Made by a program: the position numbers and the translations under genes
The notes under the pieces: generated by a model
What the model saw: only the letters and a program-made list of their open reading frames with translations
Database searches by the model: none
What the model was told of the DNA's origin: nothing
Source: Caulifigura coniformis
GTDB lineage: Bacteria > Planctomycetota > Planctomycetia > Planctomycetales > Planctomycetaceae
DNA length: 64,000 nt
Direction of reading: 5' to 3'
NCBI RefSeq assembly: GCF_007745175.1
Contig: NZ_CP036271.1
Span: forward strand, 1,942,154-2,006,153
Shown here: positions 8,922-17,951 of the stretch, in pieces
Layout: every line of letters starts with the position of its first letter
Position numbering within the stretch: position 1 is the stretch's first letter

Positions 8922-9926
8922 TTACAGCCCGAACGACCGTTTCAGCACCTCGGAGTTGACCTCCCCGAAGCGGAAGACACTTCCGGTCTCGAGGTTGTGA
9001 AACACGATCTCCGCGGGGCTGAACAGGAGCGGGTCGATCTTGTAGAAGTCGTGCCCCGATTCCTTGAAGATGTCGACAAACGGCTTGCCATAAGCGCTCG
9101 ACGACGACGACGGCACATTCGGGCCGATCATCCGCAGCTCCTCGTCTTCCGCTTCGACCCACAACGTCACCCGGCCGCCGTACAGGATCGCATCATTCGT
9201 CCGGCCGATCGCCGCGAGATCATCGGCAGCAACCGGGCTGATCGGGGCGGTTCCAAAAGCGCTCACAACCTGCGTGGTGTCGAAGCCGAGTTCGTGCAGC
9301 TTGTGCAGCGCCGTTTCGACACTGCGGGCGACGACCTGCATGTTCCCCGCAATGCTCGACGTCGGAGCCGCGAGCAGCGCGACCCGCTCCGGTTCCACCT
9401 TGCACTTCTCGGCGATCAGTTTGACCACCTTCAGATCGGGCAGGCGACCCGTTTCCAGGACGCCAATGACGGCCGTGGCGTCTTCGCGATAATCGAGCTG
9501 GCTGAAAATGGCTTCGTCGGCATACGCCGCCCGCATCGGCCCCGACCCCATCCCGAAGAACTTGCCGACATTCACCTTCCAGCCCGCATACTGGCTAAGC
9601 AGACACGCTTCCGTTGGATTGTCGGTCGAAACGTTCAGGTGCGGCCACGTGCAGCCGGCCACTTCACCGTTCGAGATCTGGATCTCTCCCAGGCCCGCCA
9701 TGCAGATTTCCGCCAGTGCCAGGCCGGCCGCCAGGCTTCCGGTCGTCTCGACACCGAAATCCAGGATGCAGCCGGCTCCCTGGACGTCCACCGCCTCCAC
9801 CCGCAGTTCATCCACCGCGGCCAGCGCCTGGTTCACCAGGCTGAACGCGGCGTCGTTCAGCAGCGACGGATTCTCCTCGGCGCCTTCTTCGAAGTCGTCC
9901 TCGGGCAGTTCAAAGTCTTCAGACAT
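8922..9926 (-). CDS. mch: Methenyltetrahydromethanopterin cyclohydrolase
   Basis: A 334-residue Mch enzyme that interconverts methenyl- and formyl-tetrahydromethanopterin in the H4MPT-linked one-carbon pathway. Family features include GAGCILDFGVETTGSLAAG near residue 50, PTEACLLSQYAGWKV near 107, and ARSVETALHKLHELGFD. An acidic N-terminal leader (SEDFELPEDDFEEG) precedes the conserved domain. Planctomycetes are one of the few bacterial groups with this archaeal-type pathway. No other H4MPT gene (fae, mtdB, fhcABCD) is visible in this window, so the gene is dispersed from its partners here. Confidence 0.9.
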   Translation of the reverse strand: MSEDFELPEDDFEEGAEENPSLLNDAAFSLVNQALAAVDELRVEAVDVQGAGCILDFGVETTGSLAAGLALAEICMAGLGEIQISNGEVAGCTWPHLNVSTDNPTEACLLSQYAGWKVNVGKFFGMGSGPMRAAYADEAIFSQLDYREDATAVIGVLETGRLPDLKVVKLIAEKCKVEPERVALLAAPTSSIAGNMQVVARSVETALHKLHELGFDTTQVVSAFGTAPISPVAADDLAAIGRTNDAILYGGRVTLWVEAEDEELRMIGPNVPSSSSSAYGKPFVDIFKESGHDFYKIDPLLFSPAEIVFHNLETGSVFRFGEVNSEVLKRSFGL

Positions 9927-9973
9927 CAGGTTTCAGGATTCCGGATCCAGGAAGTCAGGAGAAAAAGTTAAGG

Positions 9974-10822
9974 TCAGCCGCGGCTCAGAACACAGCGGAA
10001 GCCGATGGCGTCATTGCGTGCGGAAGGTCCAATGGCTCGGCGACTCGAACTGCGGAGCCAGGTGGAGTCGTCTTTCCACGACCCGCCACGCATGACGCGA
10101 CGGGACGCCGGCTTGTCGTTCGATTCGGCCGTGTCACGCCAGGGAGTTCCGTCTGTCGGAGCTCCGGAAGAGTCGGCGTGCCAGTCGTCGCTGCAGTATT
10201 CCCACAGGTAGCCGTGGACGTCGTAAAGCCCCCAGGGATTCGGCTTCAGCACTCCCACCGCCGGATCGTTTCCCGCCGCGTTGCCTGTATGCCAGGCGTA
10301 TTGGTCAAGGAGGGTCGCCTTCGGCGCCACATCCCCCGTCGCCTGCGCCTCGTCGCCGAAGCTGTAGGTCGTCGTTGTTCCGGCCCGGCAGCAGTATTCC
10401 CATTCGCTCTCCGACGGCAGCCGGATCACGTCATCGTTTCCGATCAGCTTGACCGCCCGCAGTCGTGCCGTCGCCTTCTCACAGAAATCGTTCGCCTCTT
10501 CCCAGCTCATCGATTCGACGGAATTGCGCGGCCCCTTCCAGCGGCTCGGATTCGAGCCCATCACCGCTTCATAGAGATTCTGCGGGACCTCGTACTTCGC
10601 GATGGAGAACGAGTAGGCGAAGGTCACTTCGCGGGCGGGTTGCTCTCCCCCCTGCTGGAACGATTTCGGAAACCGCCCGACGCCCGGAGTGATCTCCACG
10701 AATTCGTCGACGAACGTCTTGAGCAGTTTCAGGTGCGCAGGCGATTCCGCGCCACAGGCCGTCGCCCCAGCCATCAGCGTCAGCACGGCAGCGGAGAACA
10801 GCATTCGGAAAAGGGATCGCAT
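9974..10822 (-). CDS. Formylglycine-generating-enzyme (SUMF1)-like exported protein
   Basis: A 282-residue protein with an N-terminal signal peptide (MRSLFRMLFSAAVLTLMAG, cleavage around residue 26) and an FGE-sulfatase domain: the YEVPQNLYEAVMGSNPSRWKG and RLPSESEWEYCCRAGT segments, the GLYDVHGYLWEYCSDDW block and the terminal RVMRGGSWKDD...R..IGFRCV pattern. Family members either convert Cys to formylglycine in sulfatases or serve as secreted ligand-binding domains. The active-site cysteine pair needs an alignment to decide. The start at 10822 is the first Met before the hydrophobic leader. Confidence 0.85.
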   Translation of the reverse strand: MRSLFRMLFSAAVLTLMAGATACGAESPAHLKLLKTFVDEFVEITPGVGRFPKSFQQGGEQPAREVTFAYSFSIAKYEVPQNLYEAVMGSNPSRWKGPRNSVESMSWEEANDFCEKATARLRAVKLIGNDDVIRLPSESEWEYCCRAGTTTTYSFGDEAQATGDVAPKATLLDQYAWHTGNAAGNDPAVGVLKPNPWGLYDVHGYLWEYCSDDWHADSSGAPTDGTPWRDTAESNDKPASRRVMRGGSWKDDSTWLRSSSRRAIGPSARNDAIGFRCVLSRG

Positions 10823-10932
10823 GGTCGGCGGAATCCTTGCCAGCTCCTGTGCAGGGCATGCCAGCCATGAACGCTCAATCACGAAGTCGAGCATGCACCC
10901 CGTTGACGTTCGCCTGGCCACCAGGAGTCGTC

Positions 10933-11625
10933 TCAGGTCGGAACACCGGGAACAGTCAGCGACTGCCCATTGTGGCGACTCGTCAGCGACATGAGAAACG
11001 GGCCGGCCGCCCGGCTCCATTTTTCGGGCGAAGGATAGTGGCCCGCCCCCGCTCCAAACGCGCTGCGGAGCATGTCCGTGTCGATGATTCCGGGATTCAG
11101 GGCGACTGCCGCCAGCCCCTTGGGAAGATCCTGGGCGAGCGATCTGGTCATCCCCTCGATGGCCCACTTGCTCGCGCAGTATGGGGCGACGTCCGGAGAC
11201 GTTGATCGACCCCATCCACTCGAAAGATTCACGATGATCCCGGACTTTCGGGCAATCATCGCCGGCGCAAACGCCCGGACGACGTGAAACACCCCGTGGA
11301 CGTTCACCTCGACCACGCGGGCGAAATCCTCGACATCGACCTCCCACAAAGGAGCGTTCGCGTTGATGACTCCCGCGTTGTTGATCAGGAGGTCAGGAAC
11401 CCCCACGGCCGCCGTCACCTCACTCGCCCAGTTCGCCACCGCCGCGGCGTCCCTTGTATCGACCGCGTCCATGCGGTGCGGCGCGCCGAGTTCCGAAGCC
11501 GCTTCACTCACCCGTTCATGATTCGTCCCACATCCTGCGATGGTCCAGCCCGCTTCCGCAAATCGGTCGCAGAGGGCCCTCCCCAGGCCACGGGTGGCTC
11601 CCGTAATCACGACAACCTTGCTCAT
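10933..11625 (-). CDS. Short-chain dehydrogenase/reductase
   Basis: A 230-residue classical SDR oxidoreductase. It has the cofactor-binding TGATRGLGRA motif at residues 8-17, the NNAG motif (LLINNAGVIN, ~84), the catalytic Ser in VNLSSGWGR and the YCASKWA catalytic Tyr/Lys pair near 148. The start at 11625 is chosen because a GGAG ribosome-binding site precedes it and the Rossmann strand begins at residue 3. Substrate unknown. It is immediately followed by a HAD phosphatase upstream on the same strand, 54 bases away, which suggests a shared transcript. Confidence 0.9.
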   Translation of the reverse strand: MSKVVVITGATRGLGRALCDRFAEAGWTIAGCGTNHERVSEAASELGAPHRMDAVDTRDAAAVANWASEVTAAVGVPDLLINNAGVINANAPLWEVDVEDFARVVEVNVHGVFHVVRAFAPAMIARKSGIIVNLSSGWGRSTSPDVAPYCASKWAIEGMTRSLAQDLPKGLAAVALNPGIIDTDMLRSAFGAGAGHYPSPEKWSRAAGPFLMSLTSRHNGQSLTVPGVPT

Positions 11626-11679
11626 GAATGACTCCGAACGCGACTTGCTCCCTGCCCCCATCCTCACAGCCACATCTGG

Positions 11680-12369
11680 TCAGGCGGGCGTTCCCTCCAC
11701 GAGTCGCAGAATCATCGGGTCGATCAGGCTCGTCGCGACCCCCTTGGCCTCGTGGAACGTGAAGTGAGCGCTATGTTCGTGCGGGACGGAGATGATGTGT
11801 GCGCCGGCCGCCGCGCCCGCTTTCGTCCCCATCTCGCTGTCTTCCAGAACGAGCATCTCGGCCGGCTGCACTCCCAGCCGCTGGGCCGCCGTCAGGTAGA
11901 TCTCCGGATGCGGTTTCCCATGCGTGACGTCTTCCGCCGTCAGCAGCGCGTCGAACCGGTTCAGAAGATCGAGACGTCCCAGCAGGTTCTCGAGGTAAGA
12001 ACGCTCGGAGGACGTCGCGACCGCCTTTGGCAGGCCGCGGCGTTCGATCGCCGCCAGAAGCTCGAACAGCCCGGGCATCGGCTGCAGGATGTCATCGAGC
12101 ATCGCATAGAAGATCTCCATCGACTCCGTCTGGAGCTGCTCGACCGTGTCATCGAGCCTCATCACCTCGATCAGGAAGGCCAGCGCTTCGTGCGACCGCC
12201 GGCCCATCATGCCGCGAAAGACTGCCGGCGTCGGCTCCTTGCCGCGCCGCCGCAACAGCTCGGTGCCGCTGAGCTGGAAGACTTCTTCAGTATTCACCAT
12301 CAGGCCGTCGAAATCGAAGACGACCGCGCGGATCCTGGGACTGGGCTTTTCGACGTCGGGTGGGCTCAT
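11680..12369 (-). CDS. HAD-family hydrolase (beta-phosphoglucomutase/phosphatase type)
   Basis: A 229-residue haloacid-dehalogenase-superfamily protein of subfamily IA. The nucleophile motif VVFDFDGLMVNTEE is at residues 16-29, motif II KAVATSSER near 113, and motif III/IV VLEDSEMGTKAG near 175, all intact. The helical cap between residues ~35 and 95 matches beta-phosphoglucomutase and sugar-phosphatase relatives. It probably hydrolyses or isomerises a small phosphorylated metabolite in the cytoplasm. It lies upstream of the SDR gene in the same orientation. Confidence 0.87.
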   Translation of the reverse strand: MSPPDVEKPSPRIRAVVFDFDGLMVNTEEVFQLSGTELLRRRGKEPTPAVFRGMMGRRSHEALAFLIEVMRLDDTVEQLQTESMEIFYAMLDDILQPMPGLFELLAAIERRGLPKAVATSSERSYLENLLGRLDLLNRFDALLTAEDVTHGKPHPEIYLTAAQRLGVQPAEMLVLEDSEMGTKAGAAAGAHIISVPHEHSAHFTFHEAKGVATSLIDPMILRLVEGTPA

Positions 12370-12426
12370 GCGGGGAGCATAGGACGCCGGTCGAAAAAGT
12401 CATTCATGGCTGCGCTCCGCAGGCCA

Positions 12427-13137
12427 CTATTTTTCCTGCAGCGCCTTGTCGGCTTCCGTCAGCGCCTGCGCCTTTTCGGCAGCCGTCAGTTCGCGAATCC
12501 GGATGTTTTTCAGAGCGGCGACAGTCTGGTACGTCGCGAATCCGAACGGGCGGTTCGCTTCGACCTCGAGACGCACGTCGACTTTCCGGTCGCGATGGTC
12601 GAATCCCGCCAGGAACTTGTCATCGACCCAGGCGTCGACTCGCTGCCCCGTCACCCGCATCCGCACCTTGTACCACTTCCCGTTCTCCACCGGCAGGTAG
12701 CCCGTGGTTTCGTTCTCCGAGGCATCCGAGCCGTCGATCGACGAAAAGCCGGTCAGCCCCCCACCCCAGCCGCCGATGATCAGCGTGCAGGGTGATTCCT
12801 GGATCGGGAACGTCAGACCGACGAAGAAATCGCTCCCATCGACCCGCTGCGCCTCGAAGGTCATTTCGTAATCGACCTTGGGAAGCTCCTTCCCCTTCCA
12901 CACGATCCCCGACATCTTCCCTTCGCCCCGCTGGATCAGCAGCGAGCCGTTTTTGACTTCGATCGGGCCGGGCTTGTAGTGGTCTGCCTGCTTCCATCCC
13001 CCCAGCGTCTTGCCGTCGAACAGCGATTCGCCCGTTTCGGCCGGTTTGGGCGCCGGAGCGGCTTTCTCCTCGGCCGGGAGGTCGACAGCAGCGGCCAGAC
13101 AGCAGATGATTGCGACGCTGACGGAAAAGCGGGTCAT
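12427..13137 (-). CDS. Exported DUF1080 (3-keto-disaccharide hydrolase-like) protein
   Basis: A 236-residue protein with a signal peptide ending near residue 22 (CCLAAAVDLPAEE) and a single DUF1080 concanavalin-like beta-sandwich: SLFDGKTLGGWKQAD, then VDYEMTFEAQRVDGSDFFVGLTF and KWYKVRMRVTGQRVDAWVDD. DUF1080 proteins are strongly expanded in planctomycetes, and some members hydrolyse 3-keto-glycosides. The protein is probably periplasmic. The start ATG at 13137 gives a complete signal peptide. Confidence 0.86.
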   Translation of the reverse strand: MTRFSVSVAIICCLAAAVDLPAEEKAAPAPKPAETGESLFDGKTLGGWKQADHYKPGPIEVKNGSLLIQRGEGKMSGIVWKGKELPKVDYEMTFEAQRVDGSDFFVGLTFPIQESPCTLIIGGWGGGLTGFSSIDGSDASENETTGYLPVENGKWYKVRMRVTGQRVDAWVDDKFLAGFDHRDRKVDVRLEVEANRPFGFATYQTVAALKNIRIRELTAAEKAQALTEADKALQEK

Positions 13138-13390
13138 CCCACACCTGTGTTTGACGGGTCATCCGGTATCGCGGCGGAAAAACACCTCCGCCCCTCGCAG
13201 GCCAGTCTACCGCGAGGCCTGCCATCCTGCCCCTGTGATCGCCGGGACGCGCAGATTCCGCCAGCGTGAACCCGTGCTGGACGGCCAGCACCGGCGACCT
13301 GAAACATTCCTCTTGATTCCTCTTGGGACGATCGCAGTCCTCGCCTAGATTCCGGCCCCACTGCCGCCACTGCGCCCGATTGACCTTCGT

Positions 13391-14083
13391 ATGATTCGTT
13401 CGATCCGTTCCCACGCCCTCTCCCTCCCGAGCGCCTGGCAGCCCGAGAAGGCCAATCAGTGGACTCACGCCCTTGGGCTGATGCTCAGCCTGGTTGCGGG
13501 CGTCGTCATGATCGGAACTGTCTGGGCCACGCCCGATGCCGGTCGTCTCTGGGGATGCTCGATCTACGTCATCGCGATGATCGCCCTTTACGCCGCGTCG
13601 ACGCTGTCACACAGCTTCGCCGTCGGACCGTACCGGGAGTTCTACAGGATGCTGGACCAGGTCTGCATTTTTGTCTTCATGGCAGCCTGCTTCACCCCCT
13701 TCGCCCTCACCCATCTCCGAAGCGTCTATGGCTATGGCGTCCTCATCGCGATGTGGGGCCTCGCCATCACCGGCGTCGTGATCCGCATGCGCAGCCGGTC
13801 GCAGACGTTCCCGATCGCCCTCTTCCTGCCGCTCGGCTGGCTCCCTGCGCTCACCATCACCCGCATTTATGAAGTCGGAAGCTGGCATGGACTGATCCTC
13901 GTCCTCGCCGGCGCCGCGGCCTATACCGGCGGCTTCTGGTTCCTCGCGAACGACCACCGCCGCAGCTGGTATCACCCGGCCTGGCATCTCAGCACCGTGG
14001 CGGGAACCGGCTTTCATTACCTCTTCCTGCTGGAGTTTGTCGCCCGGCACCAGGACCTGGCGGCTACGCTGGCGAACCGCTGA
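13391..14083 (+). CDS. Hemolysin III family membrane protein
   Basis: A 230-residue seven-helix membrane protein of the HlyIII/PAQR-like family. Landmarks are SHSFAVGPYREFYRMLDQVCIFVFMAACFTPFAL (first zinc-region signature) and the terminal AGTGFHYLFLLEF, which supplies the family histidines (SHS, and GFHY). Despite the name, most bacterial members are probably membrane hydrolases or receptors, not toxins. It is transcribed divergently from the DUF1080 gene with a ~250-base shared upstream region. Confidence 0.88.
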   Translation: MIRSIRSHALSLPSAWQPEKANQWTHALGLMLSLVAGVVMIGTVWATPDAGRLWGCSIYVIAMIALYAASTLSHSFAVGPYREFYRMLDQVCIFVFMAACFTPFALTHLRSVYGYGVLIAMWGLAITGVVIRMRSRSQTFPIALFLPLGWLPALTITRIYEVGSWHGLILVLAGAAAYTGGFWFLANDHRRSWYHPAWHLSTVAGTGFHYLFLLEFVARHQDLAATLANR

Positions 14084-14105
14084 AAGCGTTTGCAGCGAGT
14101 CACTT

Positions 14106-14154
14106 AGGGGCGGACCTTCCAACCCGGAAAGGTCAGTGACGTCGACCCGCCCCT
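14106..14154. terminator. Palindrome after the hemolysin III gene
   Basis: AGGGGCGG at 14106-14113 pairs with CCGCCCCT at 14147-14154, and an inner ACCTTCC/GGAAAGGT pair folds between them. There is no U-run, so it is at best a weak terminator or a small palindromic repeat. Confidence 0.4.
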
Positions 14155-14353
14155 GTTCCGGAAAGCGTTCTCAAACTCTGCTTTCCGTCGAAGGCCGATG
14201 GCCGTCCGAACCGCGACCGCTCTTCGCGTGAATTTCACGCATCGCATCTGAAGTCTTCACACATCGTCCCGAGAATCCCGCCCCAACGCCGAACAGGCTG
14301 GGGGCCATCTCCAGATAGGCGAGCGGGTTTTTCTTTTCTCGAGGACTCTCAAA

Positions 14354-15415
14354 ATGCCAGGTTGTGTTCCTGTGCCAATGCGGATCGTGCGCCGTGCTTT
14401 CACTCTGATTGAATTGCTTGTCGTCATCGCCATCATCGCAATCCTGATCGCACTCCTGCTGCCGGCTGTCCAGCAGGCCCGCGAGGCCGCTCGCCGCACG
14501 CAGTGCAAAAACAACATGAAGCAGATGGGCCTGGCGATCCACAATTACGAATCGACCTACAGCCGCGTCCCCAGTTCGGGCGAGTTCTCCGACTACAGGA
14601 ACTTCACCCGCTCGTTCTTCCCGGTGTCCACATTCACCGCGATGCTCCCCTACATCGACCAGGCCCCGGTCGCCAACCAGTGGGACATGAACCTTCCCTA
14701 TAACGCCGATCCTGCGTCCTACCCGAATTCGAAGAACCACCTGATGGCCCAGACGCACCTCGAGGTGTATCTCTGCCCCAGCAATGGAAACTTCACGAAG
14801 AGCGGCGGACAGGCTCCGACCGGAAGCGCGGGAACCCAGTCGGGCGGCAACTACGGCCAGACCGACTACATGCCCGTCGTCTATGTCGACCTCTCCCCCA
14901 CGACCGGACTCCGGAACCCGATGACGTCCACGGTTCGCGGCGACGATAAGCCGGGAATGCTTGGCGGCTCCGGCGATGCGGGCTTCCGCGACGCGACGGA
15001 CGGACTCAGCAACAGCATCTGCATCATCGAAGACGCCGGTCGTCCCGCAAACCTCACCGGCAAGTACCTGCCGCCGGCAGGATTCAACCTGATCGACAAC
15101 TGCGGAACCGGCCTTCGCTGCCCGAACCGCTGGGCCGACGGCGACACCGGAAACGGCGTCTCTGGACCGCCCAACCTCGGCAGCGGCGAAACGAAAATCC
15201 TGAACAACAACTCCAATCCCAAGGGCGGACCTCCGACCTGCCTGTGGACCACCAACAACTGCGGACCGAACGATGAGCCGTTCAGCTCGCATACCGGCGG
15301 CGTTCACGCCACCCTCGGCGACGGTTCCGTCCGCTTCCTCTCGGAAAACCTCGACCGCAACATCGTCCGCCAGCTCTGCGACCGGGCCGACGGACAGCCG
15401 ATCGGCGAGTTCTGA
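14354..15415 (+). CDS. DUF1559 prepilin-like (type II secretion-type pseudopilin) protein
   Basis: A 353-residue member of the DUF1559 family that is hugely expanded in planctomycetes. The N-terminus has a prepilin cleavage/methylation site ([18 protein letters not shown], residues ~14-31) followed by the family [18 protein letters not shown] segment. The C-terminus has the family motif [20 protein letters not shown]. The protein is exported and presumably processed by a prepilin peptidase; its role is probably as a surface or secretion-associated pseudopilin. A strong terminator follows. No other pilus gene is nearby. Confidence 0.93.
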   Translation: MPGCVPVPMRIVRRAFTLIELLVVIAIIAILIALLLPAVQQAREAARRTQCKNNMKQMGLAIHNYESTYSRVPSSGEFSDYRNFTRSFFPVSTFTAMLPYIDQAPVANQWDMNLPYNADPASYPNSKNHLMAQTHLEVYLCPSNGNFTKSGGQAPTGSAGTQSGGNYGQTDYMPVVYVDLSPTTGLRNPMTSTVRGDDKPGMLGGSGDAGFRDATDGLSNSICIIEDAGRPANLTGKYLPPAGFNLIDNCGTGLRCPNRWADGDTGNGVSGPPNLGSGETKILNNNSNPKGGPPTCLWTTNNCGPNDEPFSSHTGGVHATLGDGSVRFLSENLDRNIVRQLCDRADGQPIGEF

Positions 15416-15446
15416 CACGCTCGAGTTCGGATCGAAGCAGATTTAC

Positions 15447-15485
15447 GAAGGCCCTGCCGTGCTCCCCCGCCCGGCAGGGCCTTTC
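15447..15485 (+). terminator. Rho-independent terminator after the DUF1559 gene
   Basis: GAAGGCCCTGCCG at 15447-15459 pairs with CGGCAGGGCCTTTC at 15472-15485, giving a 12-bp GC-rich stem and a TTT tail. It lies 31 bases after the DUF1559 stop. Confidence 0.8.
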
Positions 15486-15489
15486 GCGT

Positions 15490-15945
15490 TGAATTACCCA
15501 GCTTCACGCTGCAGTCGACCACCAGCAGTTTTCGCCACTGGAAAGCTTCTCCGGCCATGCCGTTCGTGAGGGATCACAGCGAAAAGCCCGCACCACTCGC
15601 CACCGCGATTGTCGTTCCGATTGCGGCTGACGGCCCCGCCTGCCGAAGCAATGAAGCGGACGCTCGTCTTTGTCACTCGGCAAAGGCCAGCGCCTGCCAG
15701 GAATCCGGGGAGGAATCTCCCGCGGGGTCCGGGGCGAGGAAGCCTTCGGTCGGTTCCGACCGAAGCACCCATCGTCCGCAGTCGTGTCTTTCACGACATT
15801 TCGTCGACATTCAGACCAGTCGCCAGGGACGGCGCTCTTCCTCCACGAAGGGACGTCCAGGGCGGCGTACGGGAACGCCGTGGCGAAACCCTCCGCCTCC
15901 GCTGCATCCGACAGACCGACGACCAATGGTCGTGCGGCCGGATGG
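15490..15945. other. Upstream region of the VTT-domain gene
   Basis: No separate gene is recognised. The frame of the downstream membrane protein stays open back to about 15670, but the residues upstream of 15946 are low-complexity and contain no conserved domain. A GTG at 15880 is an alternative start for that gene. Confidence 0.45.
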
Positions 15946-17916
15946 ATGGTCTATTCGACGGCCGCCCTCGTCGCACTTGCCTGGGTCGCCGCCTGGCAGC
16001 TCCTCTCCATCGACGCCATCCGCCAGCGGCTGGGAGATCTCCAGCTGTATGCCGCCGCCAAGCCCATGGCGGCCGCCGGAATCCTCGCCGGCATCGCGAC
16101 TGCCGTTCACCTCGCCGCCGTCCCGGTCGCTTCCCTGCTCACCGTTCTCGCCGGCGTCGTCTTCGGGCGCTGGATGGGAATGGGAATCATGGCTCTGGCG
16201 GCCACCATCGGCTGCTCGCTGTCCATGCTCCTCAGCCGGCGGCTCATCGGTCCGCCGTTCGCCATCCACCTTCCTGAGAAAACCGAAGCGCTCAATCGAC
16301 GCCTCGAGAAGCACGGTCCCTACGACCTTTTCGCCCTCAGGATGACCCCCTTCATCCCGTCGGCCGTCGTCAACGTGTTGATGGGCGTCTCGACCATGCC
16401 GCTCGTCACCCACGCCTGGGTGACGCTCGTCGGCTCCCTTCCCGGCATTTTCCTTCTGGCGAGCGCCGGTGATGCAGCGGGAACCGTCGAGTCTCCCGGC
16501 GAACTCCTCTCCCCCTTCACCGCCGCGCTGCTGACGATCCTCGGCGTCCTCCCCGTCATCGTGCGGATGTCGATCGGTGTCCCCCGTCGTCGGCTGATCA
16601 TCTCCGGCTGCATCTTCGCGACGGTCGTCCTCGGAGCCATCGTCGCCCGGGTGGTCATTCGCTACCGGGCAGCCGATTCCATGACGATCGCCGTCCAGGA
16701 ACTCACAAACGCCGACTATCCCGAAGACCCGTCGTCACGCAGCATTCATCACGGCAAGTACCAGGGGCGCGCCCTCACTCTCGTCAAACGCGACGACACC
16801 CATTTCGATTTCGCCTTCGAGCCGCGTCATTCCCACATTGCCCGAATTGTCTTCAAGAACGTCGATTGCAGCCTGCTGACTCCCAACCTTCCGGAATGGG
16901 TCAAAGGGAAGTCGGCCCTGGAGCGGATCGCCCTGGCCAGCCGGCAGTTCGCCCGCCAGCAGGTGCGGTTTGGCGGCTCGACGTCTCCCTATCTCGAAGT
17001 CACCGGCGGTGACGGATTCGAAAAGCAACTCCTCTACTCCGCCGAACTCGTCAAGAACTCGCTCCATGCCGGTCTCTGGGAAGTCATGCTCTACACCCAC
17101 GAACGGGGTGAAAAGACGCTCTACTACCAGGGCTGGTTCAGCTTCCCGCTCGGACATTACAAACGCCTGTTCGAGCACAACACCGGCCTGTCGTACTGGA
17201 AGCACTTCTACTATCTCGAGCACCAGTCCGTCGCCGACGGCCAGCAGGTCAAGCTCGAAGACCTCAGGACCGTGTCGCGCGAAGCGGAATCCCGCTGCGT
17301 ACACGACTCGAATGAGCTCGTCTTCGCCGCTGGAGAGCAGGCCCGACGTCGACGCCTGACGATGGGCGAAAACGTACGGTTCTGGAAAGACTACACCGAG
17401 TCGACGGATGTCCGTTTCGCCGCGTTCGTCGCTCCGGGACGCTACCGGGCCGATCGACTCCAGGGTCATCAGCTGAACCGCATCGAGAAGTTCGAAAAGG
17501 CCCTGACCCGCCAGATCGTCAGCTGCGCCGACCGCGAACCGCGATCCGAAATCGAACTGGTCTTCGCAAACTCCAGGAACGGCAAGAAGTGTCGCCTGAT
17601 CGTCAGCGGCTTCCAGTGGGATCTCCTCCCCGCCGCCCCGATCGAGGAATACCCGCGCGGCCGGTATATGCCGATGGGCCTCGCCGTCCCGCCGATCTTC
17701 CAGGACTACCCCGAGCTCGCCCGGTCGGCGCCCAATCGATCCCCCTACTTCGCAATGTTCGTCGATGAAGAAGGCCGCTTCCTCGATCCCCACTCGATGG
17801 GCATCGAAGGACCGATCGTCCACCGCGACGTCAAATACCCCAACTGGGTCCACCTCTACCTGATGTCCTACGAGCGGCATGCCCTCGTCGGCCACTGGAT
17901 CATCGAGCGGACGTAA
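15946..17916 (+). CDS. VTT (TVP38/TMEM64, SNARE-associated) membrane domain fused to a large unknown C-terminal domain
   Basis: A 656-residue fusion. Residues ~1-240 form a VTT/DedA-like polytopic membrane domain (AGVVFGRWMGMGIMALAATIGCSLSML, then LRMTPFIPSAVVNVLMGVS, the conserved re-entrant-loop region), ending with a helix near 235. Residues ~245-656 are a soluble, probably extracytoplasmic domain. It is rich in Trp/Tyr/Phe (YYQGWFSFPLGHYKRLFEHN, YWKHFYYLEHQ) and resembles nothing I can name. VTT proteins are implicated in lipid scrambling. The start is taken at the ATG before the first helix; GTG 15880 is possible. It converges on the sigma-54 regulator gene. Confidence 0.78.
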   Translation: MVYSTAALVALAWVAAWQLLSIDAIRQRLGDLQLYAAAKPMAAAGILAGIATAVHLAAVPVASLLTVLAGVVFGRWMGMGIMALAATIGCSLSMLLSRRLIGPPFAIHLPEKTEALNRRLEKHGPYDLFALRMTPFIPSAVVNVLMGVSTMPLVTHAWVTLVGSLPGIFLLASAGDAAGTVESPGELLSPFTAALLTILGVLPVIVRMSIGVPRRRLIISGCIFATVVLGAIVARVVIRYRAADSMTIAVQELTNADYPEDPSSRSIHHGKYQGRALTLVKRDDTHFDFAFEPRHSHIARIVFKNVDCSLLTPNLPEWVKGKSALERIALASRQFARQQVRFGGSTSPYLEVTGGDGFEKQLLYSAELVKNSLHAGLWEVMLYTHERGEKTLYYQGWFSFPLGHYKRLFEHNTGLSYWKHFYYLEHQSVADGQQVKLEDLRTVSREAESRCVHDSNELVFAAGEQARRRRLTMGENVRFWKDYTESTDVRFAAFVAPGRYRADRLQGHQLNRIEKFEKALTRQIVSCADREPRSEIELVFANSRNGKKCRLIVSGFQWDLLPAAPIEEYPRGRYMPMGLAVPPIFQDYPELARSAPNRSPYFAMFVDEEGRFLDPHSMGIEGPIVHRDVKYPNWVHLYLMSYERHALVGHWIIERT

Positions 17917-17951
17917 CCGGCCGGAGTCAGTTCCCGCCGACGACCCGCGGC

